In this document: in pieces, positions 1-6,588 of the stretch
How positions within the stretch are numbered: the stretch's first letter is position 1
How the letters are laid out: each line of letters opens with the position of its first letter
Origin: Nitrososphaerota archaeon
GTDB taxonomy: Archaea > Thermoproteota > Nitrososphaeria > Nitrososphaerales > Gagatemarchaeaceae
Length of the DNA: 17,834 nt
Direction of reading: 5' to 3'
Assembly (NCBI GenBank): GCA_005877225.1
Contig: VBPK01000043.1
Location: 1-17,834 of the forward strand
Translations under genes and position numbers: made by a program
Notes under the pieces: generated by a model
What the model was told of the DNA's origin: nothing
Seen by the model: only the letters and a program-made list of their open reading frames with translations
The model's database searches: none

Positions 1-1
1 T

Positions 2-1327
2 CAGGCCTTGACCAAACCTTCCGAGTGGGCCAAGTTGCAAGCCGCCCCTCTGACCTCCCGATGCTTTCAGGACCAGCTAACCGGGCTTCGAGAGATCGTG
101 AAGGCGGTCGGAAAGGAAGTGTCCATCATCACTACTGTGTTCAATCCCTTCGAGAATGGCGAGGGGATGAGCGATTGGAAGGCGACGGAGCATCTAAGAC
201 TCGAACCGGAAAAAGTCAGTGAGGGTCTCTCCACCGTCGCCGACAGTCTGGCCAACTTTGTGCGAGCGTGCATAGATGTCGGGGCGTCTGGCATCTTCTT
301 CGCGGCTCACGGGGGTCAAGCCGGCAGGCACACGGAATCAGAGTTCAGGAAGTACATCAAGCCACACGACTTGACGGTCCTGAATGCCGCAGAGGAGGCC
401 GGTGCAGCATTCAATCTGCTTCATGTATGCGGCGAGAATCTTCGATTGCAGGAGTATGCGGATTACCCGGCCCATGCCGTAAATTGGTCGCCGCAGCTTG
501 GCAATCTCAGTCTCGCCCAGGGGCGAAGAGTGTTCAATAGAACGATTACGGGAGGCATCGACCAGAACGGCGCAATCATCCACGGCAGCCAGAAGGACGT
601 GTCTGCGGAAGTACTGAAGGCTGTTGACGAGATGGGTACGACTGGTTTCATGTTGGGAGCAGGATGCGCGCTGGCGGAACCGGTCCCAGCACCGAGGGCG
701 CGAGGATTGAAGAGTTACACGTCCAAGAAGAAGGAAGCGGTCAAGGTCTACAGGCTGTTCTATCCACAGATTGCGGTGATAGTAGCTTCGAGAACGACAC
801 ACCACGTAGAGGCCGTAGCCATGAACTCCGTAATCTCCGGGTCTTCCGACCCCCCACGGGTCGTGTGCGCCTTGAAAGGAGAGGCAAAGATTCTGGCAGT
901 TGTGCGAGACAGCAAAAGCTTCTCGGTGAATTGGATGGATTCAAGGTTCGTGAAATCGGTTGACTTCCTTGGATTCCAACGTGCGGGAAATCCGAGGGAC
1001 AAAATAAAGGCCGCCGGCCTAACTTGGGTGCCAGGGACCAAGACCTCAGCGCCAGTGGTATCTGAGGCGGCGGCTGTGCTCGAGTGCACACTGGATCGGG
1101 TCATCCCGCTCGGGGATAACGACCTCGTGGTAGGAAACGTCGTATCGGTGAAAACGAGTCGTGATTTCTCAGAGTACTGGCAGTTCAAAACGTACAAGCC
1201 CTTGATTTATTTTGGCGCGGTCCCGGGGAAGAAAGCGGGAAGATATGTTTTGTTCCTGAGTCGGAGACGCGGTCTAGTTGCCGCGCCGCACGCCAGATCT
1301 TGGCTGAGAATCCCACCTGCTTCGTAA
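2..1327 (+). CDS. Uroporphyrinogen decarboxylase-like domain fused to a flavin reductase-like domain (5' partial)
   Basis: The frame is open to the left window edge, so the N-terminus is missing; the TTG at position 8 is not a credible start. The first ~225 residues match the C-terminal two thirds of the URO-D/methyltransferase (MtaA/CmuA) superfamily: FNPFENGEG, GASGIFFAAHGGQ, the HVCG motif near residue 142, VNW, and TGGIDQNGAI. After GAGCALAEPVP the usual last URO-D helix is absent and the chain runs into an HpaC-like FMN-binding flavin reductase domain (about residues 245-415: LFYPQIAVIVAS, PPRVVCAL, SFSVNWMDSRF, KIKAAGLTWVPG, LECTLDRVIPLGDNDLVVGNV). Superfamily members include cobamide- or haem-related decarboxylases and methyltransferases; flavin reductases supply or bind reduced FMN. 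The substrate cannot be told. A lost stop codon joining two genes is the alternative to a designed fusion, but no frame break is visible. Confidence 0.8.
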   Translation, partial: QALTKPSEWAKLQAAPLTSRCFQDQLTGLREIVKAVGKEVSIITTVFNPFENGEGMSDWKATEHLRLEPEKVSEGLSTVADSLANFVRACIDVGASGIFFAAHGGQAGRHTESEFRKYIKPHDLTVLNAAEEAGAAFNLLHVCGENLRLQEYADYPAHAVNWSPQLGNLSLAQGRRVFNRTITGGIDQNGAIIHGSQKDVSAEVLKAVDEMGTTGFMLGAGCALAEPVPAPRARGLKSYTSKKKEAVKVYRLFYPQIAVIVASRTTHHVEAVAMNSVISGSSDPPRVVCALKGEAKILAVVRDSKSFSVNWMDSRFVKSVDFLGFQRAGNPRDKIKAAGLTWVPGTKTSAPVVSEAAAVLECTLDRVIPLGDNDLVVGNVVSVKTSRDFSEYWQFKTYKPLIYFGAVPGKKAGRYVLFLSRRRGLVAAPHARSWLRIPPAS

Positions 1328-1347
1328 TCTTGAGCCCTTCCGAAGTC

Positions 1348-1370
1348 TGGTGCGATGGTGGGATTCGAAC
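1348..1370 (-). other. tRNA 3'-end-like fragment (T-loop, acceptor strand and CCA)
   Basis: Read on the minus strand this stretch is GTTCGAATCCCACC followed by ATCGCACCA, the form of a tRNA T-loop, 3' T-stem, acceptor strand and CCA. The 5' T-stem strand is interrupted: GTGG, then TCAT, then G. The acceptor strand is one base short and no matching 5' acceptor strand is found upstream, so it is not a complete tRNA. It shares GGTGGGATTCGAAC (plus-strand reading) with the intact tRNA-Leu gene at 9139. An 8-bp inverted repeat (1337-1344 and 1406-1413) flanks it. It could be a decayed tRNA, an integration scar, or less likely a 3' half of a split tRNA. Confidence 0.4.
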
Positions 1371-1434
1371 ATGACCACTAGTACTCCCCTGTCGTATCTG
1401 AGGGTTTCGGAAGCACGCCCGAGGCAAAACATTG

Positions 1435-1440
1435 TTATTT
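1435..1440 (+). promoter_or_regulatory. TATA-like box of the 1463 gene
   Basis: TTATTT is centred about 26 nt upstream of the ATG at 1463, the spacing expected for an archaeal TATA box with a leaderless transcript. Confidence 0.45.
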
Positions 1441-1462
1441 GGGAAATCAGCGATGTACCGAT

Positions 1463-1789
1463 ATGACGCAAACTAATGCGATCATCTTGCGGCTCCGTGA
1501 AGAGGAGGCGGGGAACTTCGAAGCGCTCTTCAGGAAGGAGGTCCTTCCCCTTTGGCGTCAATTCAAGGCTCGAGGGAAGATCATCGCTGCCTCGCTGACG
1601 CCAGTGCAGGATGGAAACCAGGGGAGGAAAGGAGTGCGCGACTACATCCTTCATGTGGAAGTGCCTAGCATGGCAGAGCACTCGGAGTTCGATTCGAATG
1701 CGTCCTTCCTGAAGTTCCTGCCGAAGGCCCAGGCGATGCAACCGGAAGAGCCCCTAGTCTGGCTAGGCAACACACTGTTTCAGGTTTGA
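1463..1789 (+). CDS. Small conserved-type protein of unknown function (108 aa)
   Basis: I do not recognise a named family. The protein is soluble, 108 residues, with no signal peptide or membrane segment. The pattern of a beta strand (NAIILRLRE), a charged helix (AGNFEALFRKEVLPLWRQF), more strands (KIIAASLTPV, RDYILHVEVP) and a C-terminal helix resembles a ferredoxin-like or dimeric alpha/beta-barrel fold; that is a guess from strand order only. The frame extends 8 codons upstream to a TTG at 1439, but the ATG at 1463 is preferred because a TATA-like box lies 26 nt before it. It converges on the minus-strand surface protein, with a hairpin between them. Confidence 0.7.
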   Translation: MTQTNAIILRLREEEAGNFEALFRKEVLPLWRQFKARGKIIAASLTPVQDGNQGRKGVRDYILHVEVPSMAEHSEFDSNASFLKFLPKAQAMQPEEPLVWLGNTLFQV

Positions 1790-1877
1790 CCGCCCTCCCG
1801 ACGTCTGGGGCGAGTAGGAGGGGGCGGGAGCTGCTTGCTTCTTGGCCTTTCGGAACTGAGCATGAAAAAGAAGTGGA

Positions 1878-1902
1878 GACCGGAAGGACTTTCCTCCCGG
1901 TC
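1878..1902. terminator. Stem-loop between convergent genes
   Basis: GACCGG pairs with CCGGTC around an A/C mismatch and AGGA pairing with TCCT, leaving a CTT loop. It lies between the 3' ends of two convergent genes. Archaeal termination relies mainly on U-tracts, and there is no strong T-run here, so the terminator role is inferred from position. Confidence 0.35.
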
Positions 1903-1921
1903 GCCCCTGTGAGGAACTTCC

Positions 1922-3115
1922 TCAGCCAGGGACGGGCTTTCTTGCCCTGACCGCTATGACGACGCTTATCGAAGCTATTGCCACGGCTGCCACAGTCGCG
2001 CCCGAGAGGAGAGTGCTGGTAGACTGAGCTGTGTCCGCACTACCGCTTGTTGAGGTCGGGATTGTCAGCACGGGTGGCGTGTACTGTTGAGGCACCCCGG
2101 TCTGTGATGTTGGGCCGTACTGATACTGGGAGTACTGCTGAGCTGGGATCCCTCCCTCTGCGCTGGCTATCGTTCCCATTGTCTTTGACATCGCACCCAC
2201 AGCACCCATGGTCTGCACTCCGTACGGAGTCGCCCAGTAATTCGGCTGCTGGGCGTGCAGCGTGATGGAGGCGCCCGTCTTGGGTGGCATTATCAGTGCA
2301 GAACCGGCTAGACCCACGTATGTTGGTTGCCAGTAGACGGTGACATTCACCTTCTCTCCGCCCACCGTGGTCTGAACCGTGGTCTGATGACTGGGCAGAT
2401 TTACGGGGAGCCACGCCCATGCGCTCACTTCGACTGGAACGCTCGGGACGGTGAGATCGACCCTACCTGTCTTGTCCGTCTGCCCCCAGAGTACCAGTCT
2501 GTTGTTGGAGTTCCCCCACCAGTACCATTCTCCCACGATGTACGCGGAAACCGAGGCTCCGCTCGCCGCCGTTCCGTTCAGATAGCTCGTCGTGATGGTG
2601 ACGTTCGAGGTGGGTATCTTGTCTATTGGTTGTGTCGAGATGGTGATGCTCGTCGACCCCGTTACCTGCTGGAATGAGTATCCGTACTCGATCGCCGGGT
2701 TGCTCCAGAAGCAGGGCGGGTATATCATGGCGGGGCCCGCCTGAGCCACGCCTCCCTTTGCGTACTCACCGTAGAGAGGGCATCGCGACACGCTTTGCTG
2801 CAGGGCGGTGACCGCGAACAGGTAGCTCGAGCTGGGCAGGTCGAAGCTGAAGACCGGGTATCGGCTCTGGAATGTCGCTTCCATGTAGCCCGAGGAGTTG
2901 TAGACAGTTCCTATGTAGGTGGCGTTCAGCTCGTTTGCGGTCTGCACCTTGACCTGGACTTGGTTGTAGGTGGTCGCAGCCGCGGGTGGCTGCGCGAGGG
3001 TCGCTCCCCCACTGGTCAGGAGGAGGAGCAGGCTGATTGCGAGAAAGGTGCCTATCCGCTGTTCTTGCAGCTTTAGGCCGCTTCGGATTCGTGTTCTTTT
3101 CTGGACTTCGGTCAA
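1922..3115 (-). CDS. Secreted surface protein with C-terminal membrane anchor
   Basis: The 397-residue protein has a hydrophobic signal or anchor near residues 22-42 (FLAISLLLLLTSGGATLA), a long Ser/Thr/Asn/Tyr-rich extracellular region, and a C-terminal membrane helix at about 365-388 followed by RARKPVPG. That is a type I exported protein with the body outside. The central part (TSYLNGTAASGASVSAYIVG, then WGQTDKTGRVDLTVP) looks like an Ig-like or carboxypeptidase-regulatory-type beta domain in which a polymorphic insertion is followed by a T-x-G-x-v turn. The C-terminal third is rich in Gln, Tyr and Pro, then Ser/Thr before the anchor, typical of cell-surface stalks. Start: TTG at 3115, because an in-frame TAG lies five codons upstream and no ATG precedes the hydrophobic segment. 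Function unknown; adhesion or S-layer association is possible. Confidence 0.75.
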   Translation of the reverse strand: MTEVQKRTRIRSGLKLQEQRIGTFLAISLLLLLTSGGATLAQPPAAATTYNQVQVKVQTANELNATYIGTVYNSSGYMEATFQSRYPVFSFDLPSSSYLFAVTALQQSVSRCPLYGEYAKGGVAQAGPAMIYPPCFWSNPAIEYGYSFQQVTGSTSITISTQPIDKIPTSNVTITTSYLNGTAASGASVSAYIVGEWYWWGNSNNRLVLWGQTDKTGRVDLTVPSVPVEVSAWAWLPVNLPSHQTTVQTTVGGEKVNVTVYWQPTYVGLAGSALIMPPKTGASITLHAQQPNYWATPYGVQTMGAVGAMSKTMGTIASAEGGIPAQQYSQYQYGPTSQTGVPQQYTPPVLTIPTSTSGSADTAQSTSTLLSGATVAAVAIASISVVIAVRARKPVPG

Positions 3116-3321
3116 TTTTTCTCTGCATCCCTATTGGAAAGCCATTTCCATAATCCTATGCAATCGAACGCTTGTTCGAGCATCCAGAACAGAAGTTGGT
3201 ACACTCGTCTTATGAGCATTACCGACTCCAAATACGGTTTTCAACTACTTTGGAGCTGCATCAGTACTCCAAGGCGTACCCTCTTCGGGTTGAGTTCGGG
3301 AGTCAGGTCTTTTACATGAGG

Positions 3322-3340
3322 GGCCGCCAGCCGGCGGTCC
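3322..3340. terminator. GC-rich stem-loop downstream of vapC
   Basis: GGCCGCC pairs with GGCGG-T-CC across an AGCC loop with one bulged T. It lies 13 nt beyond the vapC stop on the minus strand. Its role as a transcript end is inferred from position only. Confidence 0.3.
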
Positions 3341-3352
3341 GGATGTCAGGAT

Positions 3353-3724
3353 CTAGACGAATGATATCCCAGGCAGTCCTTTGAGGTCTTCGTCGCTTGT
3401 GTGAAGCTCTGCGGAGAATCGGCGCGAGGTTGCGTAAACCAGAGCGTCGGCAAAGTGCAGACCATATTCAAGGCTGTAATCGGCGGCCTCCAATGAGAGT
3501 GTTTGGTCGATGGGTACGACCTTGGTCTGGCTCAACGCCGCTACTGCTTCGAGCGCCATTTCTTCCCCCTTCAGTCTTTTGACCTTCTTGTAGACTTCAT
3601 ACATGACAACCACAGATGTAATCAGCTCGCTTGGATCGATTTTGTCTATGACTCGATTGTACTCTGCCGCCTTTGGGCCATCTGTGAAACGTTCAATCCA
3701 GCCATAGCTGTCGACGCTTATCAT
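3353..3724 (-). CDS. vapC: PIN-domain ribonuclease toxin, VapC family
   Basis: This 123-residue PIN-domain protein is about the usual VapC length. The acidic residues expected for the Mg2+ site are present: Asp5 (ISVDSYGWIERF), Glu43 (VVMYEVYKKV), Asp93 (HFADALVYATS) and Asp111 (TSDEDLKGL). VapC proteins are single-strand RNA endonucleases, often acting on tRNA or rRNA, and are neutralised by the cognate VapB. The ATG at 3724 overlaps the stop of the upstream AbrB-type gene by 4 bp (ATGA), the usual coupling in vapBC operons. The RNA target cannot be read from sequence. Confidence 0.88.
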   Translation of the reverse strand: MISVDSYGWIERFTDGPKAAEYNRVIDKIDPSELITSVVVMYEVYKKVKRLKGEEMALEAVAALSQTKVVPIDQTLSLEAADYSLEYGLHFADALVYATSRRFSAELHTSDEDLKGLPGISFV

Positions 3725-3930
3725 GAGCGGTCGGTCTCATCCCGAAGGTCAGCTGTATCAAGTCCCTTCACCATTCCTTTAGTCTCTCTTAGCGAGCGCA
3801 CTGGAACATACTGGAGAATCCCGTGCTTCGCTATGGCGACCATCTTATCGCCTGGCTTGATATTAGCTTCCTGCCGCAGTTTCTCGGGAATCACGACTTG
3901 GTACTTTCTAGACACCTTAACAGTCTCCAT
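3721..3930 (-). CDS. vapB: AbrB/SpoVT-type antitoxin, VapB family
   Basis: At 69 residues this is a typical short AbrB-fold DNA-binding antitoxin: KVSRKYQVVIPEKLRQEANI forms the swapped-hairpin domain, followed by KPGDKMVAIAKHGILQYVPV. The C-terminal tail (RETKGMVKGLDTADLRDETD) is acidic and would thread into the VapC active site. It is first in the pair, as usual for autoregulated toxin-antitoxin operons, and overlaps vapC by 4 bp. An AT-rich box (3963-3970) lies about 36 nt upstream of the ATG. Confidence 0.88.
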   Translation of the reverse strand: METVKVSRKYQVVIPEKLRQEANIKPGDKMVAIAKHGILQYVPVRSLRETKGMVKGLDTADLRDETDRS

Positions 3931-3962
3931 CGTTAGTCTCTGCGTTCAACGGTCTTACCATC

Positions 3963-3970
3963 GATATAAG
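3963..3970 (-). promoter_or_regulatory. TATA-like box of the vapBC pair
   Basis: CTTATATC on the minus strand is centred about 36 nt upstream of the vapB ATG, implying a leader of roughly 9 nt. Confidence 0.45.
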
Positions 3971-4025
3971 CGTTTCTGCGATTCCCGCTCTGTCCTACGC
4001 CACGCAGTCGCCGGACTTCAGAGAG

Positions 4026-4700
4026 CTAACTCAGAATTCTCAAAAGGGACTTGAGATCATTGAATGCGTATTTCGGACTTGCTCCTTCGTTTCCTTCGCC
4101 ATATCTATTGATCCAGGCTACATCGAAACCAAGCTTGGTCGCGGGAAGGACGTCATGATATAGACTCTGTGCAATGTGAAGTGTGTTCTCCTTACTGGCC
4201 CTGTATCGCTCCAGGAAAGCGTTCCAATGACCAACCGCCGGTTTGTACGATCTAACATCTTCAGCGGTGATGAATCCGTCAACCTCCAGGCCATTTCTTT
4301 GGATAGTCTCTCTGAGCAAATCTCTGTCAACATTCGATAAGATGACGCGCCTGTATCCTCTTCTTCCGAGCTCTTTCAGCGTCTCTGTCGTATCGCTGAA
4401 CGGCGTCCAATAGGGAACACTCTCTGCGAATTCTTCGGCCTGCTCCTCTGGAACTGACATCCCGAAGTGGCTGGCAATTCTCATTGCGGTGTTCTTCAGG
4501 ACTTCTCTGTAAGGCTTGGAGTCGCTTTCCTCTTCGGCCTCTAATTTCACGTAGATTGGAAATATCTTCTTCCTCGGCATGACTCCGTTCTTTCTGAGCA
4601 GTTCACCGAGGTATGCTTCTATCCCCTTTCTCCAGTCTATCAGCGTCCCGTAACAGTCAAAAGTTAGATATTGAAATTTCAAGACGAACGACGCGACCAT
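4026..4700 (-). CDS. HAD-superfamily hydrolase, haloacid dehalogenase type II-like
   Basis: The 224-residue protein carries all HAD motifs: nucleophile Asp15 in TFDCYGTLIDW, motif II Ser122 in VILSNVDRDLL, motif III Lys153 in DVRSYKP, and motif IV around Asp183 in SLYHDVLPATKLGFDVAWINR. The DCYGTLIDW start and the HIAQSLYHDVLPA block are typical of the 2-haloacid dehalogenase-like branch, most of whose archaeal members are phosphatases or uncharacterised; residues 25-100 form the helical cap. The reaction is therefore hydrolysis of a phosphate ester or a C-halogen bond, substrate unknown. The ATG at 4700 is listed, but the TATA-like box at 4711-4720 is only about 15 nt upstream of it. The TTG at 4682, giving MKFQYLTFDCYG, fits both promoter spacing and the usual family N-terminus and may be the true start. 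Confidence 0.85.
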   Translation of the reverse strand: MVASFVLKFQYLTFDCYGTLIDWRKGIEAYLGELLRKNGVMPRKKIFPIYVKLEAEEESDSKPYREVLKNTAMRIASHFGMSVPEEQAEEFAESVPYWTPFSDTTETLKELGRRGYRRVILSNVDRDLLRETIQRNGLEVDGFITAEDVRSYKPAVGHWNAFLERYRASKENTLHIAQSLYHDVLPATKLGFDVAWINRYGEGNEGASPKYAFNDLKSLLRILS

Positions 4701-4710
4701 CAGCTAGCAC

Positions 4711-4720
4711 AATTATTTAC
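4711..4720 (-). promoter_or_regulatory. TATA-like box of the HAD hydrolase
   Basis: GTAAATAATT on the minus strand lies about 33 nt before the TTG at 4682 and only 15 nt before the ATG at 4700, so it argues for the downstream start. Confidence 0.45.
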
Positions 4721-4829
4721 ACCGTTCCAGGGCAGGTGCTTTCAAACTGCACAGGTGGGAGTTCGGCTCAGGGTGCTGGGCAGAAGAGAAAGAAGAGCAG
4801 AACCCCAAAATTGTTCTGCCGCGTACTCA

Positions 4830-5039
4830 TCATATGATTTTGCCGTCCCGATTAATCAGACCACCGACGGCCAAGGCGAAGAGGCCCGCGACCATGATTA
4901 ACGGACCAGCGAGGTTTACCACGTTCGTACATATGATTTTGGTGCCGCAGTTTACTGCGAATGGATATTGGAGCATAGTTACTATGAGGCCGAAGAACAC
5001 GCACCATGCCGAAAGACCCGTGGCCAATGGAGCCTTCAT
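4830..5039 (-). CDS. Small membrane protein, two predicted helices with a Cys-containing loop
   Basis: The protein is 69 residues from the ATG at 5039. Two hydrophobic segments (about residues 8-27, GLSAWCVFFGLIVTMLQYPF, and 39-60, VVNLAGPLIMVAGLFALAVG) flank a short loop with two cysteines (AVNCGTKIICTN); the tail NRDGKII is charged. I do not recognise a family. The frame extends upstream to an ATG at 5096, but a TATA-like box (TAAAATACCA, 5061-5070) sits 22-31 nt before the ATG at 5039, so a leaderless transcript from inside the guaA 3' end is more likely. The longer form would overlap guaA by 29 bp. Confidence 0.6.
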   Translation of the reverse strand: MKAPLATGLSAWCVFFGLIVTMLQYPFAVNCGTKIICTNVVNLAGPLIMVAGLFALAVGGLINRDGKII

Positions 5040-5060
5040 TTGAGTGGCGAAACCATAAAC

Positions 5061-5070
5061 TGGTATTTTA
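5061..5070 (-). promoter_or_regulatory. TATA-like box within the guaA 3' end
   Basis: TAAAATACCA on the minus strand overlaps the current guaA stop codon (TAA, 5068-5070) and lies about 26 nt upstream of the ATG at 5039. Confidence 0.5.
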
Positions 5071-6588
5071 CCGTTTGCCAGACAAGATGGAGACACCTTC
5101 CAATTGGTGAACTATTCCATCAAGCGGGAACTGTTTCTCACTGGGGTTCGATAGTCGCCGGCAGTCCGAAGTCATTGCGTCGACCGACTCGACAACCTTC
5201 ACCGTGACCTGGTAACCGACCCGTCTCTCGTCTCCCAGCACCCCGGTTACCCTGTCGTTGCCGACGTACGCGAAACCCTGCCAGACCCCCTCGTACAATC
5301 CCTCTTCCTTTAGCACGTCTTCGACGATCTCGTTAACCCGCCTGCAGATGGTGAGTTTCTCTTCGGTGACCTCCCCGATGATTCTCACCCCGAGGCCTGG
5401 TCCCGGGAACGGATGCCTCGTCAGGATGGTCTTGGGAATCCCGAGCAGGCGCCCCAGGGTCCTCACCTCGTCTTTGTAGAGATCCTTCAGGGGTTCGACC
5501 AACTCGAAAGAGAGCCCCCTCGGAAGCCCCCCTACATTGTGATGGGTCTTTATCACCGAAGCCTGTGAGGAGGAACGGCCGCTCTCGACGACGTCAGGGT
5601 AAAGTGTACCCTGGGCGAGGTACTTGAAAGGCCCCCTCCTCCTGGCAAAGTCCTCGAAAACCTCAGAGAAAACCCTGCCAATTATCCTCCTCTTCTCCTC
5701 GGGGTCCTCCACTCCCTTCAGCGCGCGAAGGAAACGTGCAGAAGCATCTACCACCTCCAGGTCGATGCCGAGCTCCTCCCGCAGCGTCCTGGAGACCTGC
5801 TTGGCCTCGCCCTGCCTCAGGAGTCCGTTGTCGATGAAGAGGCAGGCGAGCTTCCTTCCCACCGCCTTGTGAAGGAGGGACGCGGTCACCGAGGAATCGA
5901 CTCCACCTGAGACGGCACAGAGGACCCGCCCGTCAATCGAGGCGGAAAGATCGGCCAGCTTTAGGTCTAGGAAGCTAGCCATGCTCCAGTTCTTGGTGGC
6001 CGCGCATGCCCCGAAGACGAAGTTGGAGAGCATCCGCCCTCCCTCCTCGGTGTGGGCGACTTCTGGGTGGAACTGGACCCCGACCTGCATCCCATCGCCC
6101 GACTCGACCGCAGCGTAGGGGGAGTTGCGGCTCGCCGCGAGGATGTCGAAGCCCCTCGGAAGCGAGATGGGAGAATCGCCGTGACTCATCCAGCAAGTCA
6201 GAGTCGACCTCTTGATCCCTCTGAATATTCCGGAATGCGCCTTGATGGACAGGGCAGACTGGCCGTACTCTCTCTTGGTCGCGCGCCTCACCGCCCCACC
6301 GTGGGCTCGCACCATGAGCTGATACCCGTAGCAAATCCCCAGGAGCGGAATACCGCCTTTGAAGAGATCCTTGTCCGGGTGCGGGGCGGAGGGAGCGTAG
6401 ACGCTTGCGGGGCCCCCCGAGAGGACAACCCCCGACACCCCCCAGCTCCTCAGGCGTCTCAGGGAGGTGTCGTAAGGCAGCAGCTCCGAGTAGACGCCGA
6501 GCGCTCTGACGCGACGGCATATGAGATGAGAGTATTGGCCGCCGAAATCGAGGACGACAACTCCGCCGCGCAGCAGGTCCGGTCTCAA
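5068..6588 (-). CDS. guaA: GMP synthase (glutamine-hydrolysing), with altered C-terminus
   Basis: GuaA converts XMP to GMP using glutamine and ATP. The class I glutaminase domain (about 10-195) has Cys86 (GICYGYQ), His174 and Glu176 (VQFHPEV). The ATP-pyrophosphatase domain carries the P-loop SGGVDSS (227-233), GTLYPDVVESG, HHNVGGLP, and RHPFPGPGLGVRIIGEV. This is the fused single-chain form; many archaea have two subunits. The start is a TTG directly following the guaB TAG, so translation is probably coupled. The end is abnormal: after DAMTSD (Asp475) the sequence does not match the family's roughly 35-residue dimerisation/XMP-binding tail. In another frame the DNA at 5141-5161 reads PATIEPQ with a TGA at 5138-5140, resembling the family's KPPATIEWE terminus. 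A deletion of about 100 bp, not a multiple of three, would explain this. Activity is doubtful unless the sequence is in error. Confidence 0.9.
   Translation of the reverse strand: MRPDLLRGGVVVLDFGGQYSHLICRRVRALGVYSELLPYDTSLRRLRSWGVSGVVLSGGPASVYAPSAPHPDKDLFKGGIPLLGICYGYQLMVRAHGGAVRRATKREYGQSALSIKAHSGIFRGIKRSTLTCWMSHGDSPISLPRGFDILAASRNSPYAAVESGDGMQVGVQFHPEVAHTEEGGRMLSNFVFGACAATKNWSMASFLDLKLADLSASIDGRVLCAVSGGVDSSVTASLLHKAVGRKLACLFIDNGLLRQGEAKQVSRTLREELGIDLEVVDASARFLRALKGVEDPEEKRRIIGRVFSEVFEDFARRRGPFKYLAQGTLYPDVVESGRSSSQASVIKTHHNVGGLPRGLSFELVEPLKDLYKDEVRTLGRLLGIPKTILTRHPFPGPGLGVRIIGEVTEEKLTICRRVNEIVEDVLKEEGLYEGVWQGFAYVGNDRVTGVLGDERRVGYQVTVKVVESVDAMTSDCRRLSNPSEKQFPLDGIVHQLEGVSILSGKR

Noticed and set aside
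664..760. A frameshift separating the URO-D and flavin reductase parts
   Set aside because: The alternative frames do not continue the lost URO-D helix convincingly, and the current frame passes cleanly from one domain to the other.
3116..3352. Small open frames and a 6-bp hairpin (3164-3179, TCGAAC-GCTT-GTTCGA) between the surface protein and vapC
   Set aside because: The frames overlap without motifs and the hairpin is short; nothing supports a gene or a defined RNA.
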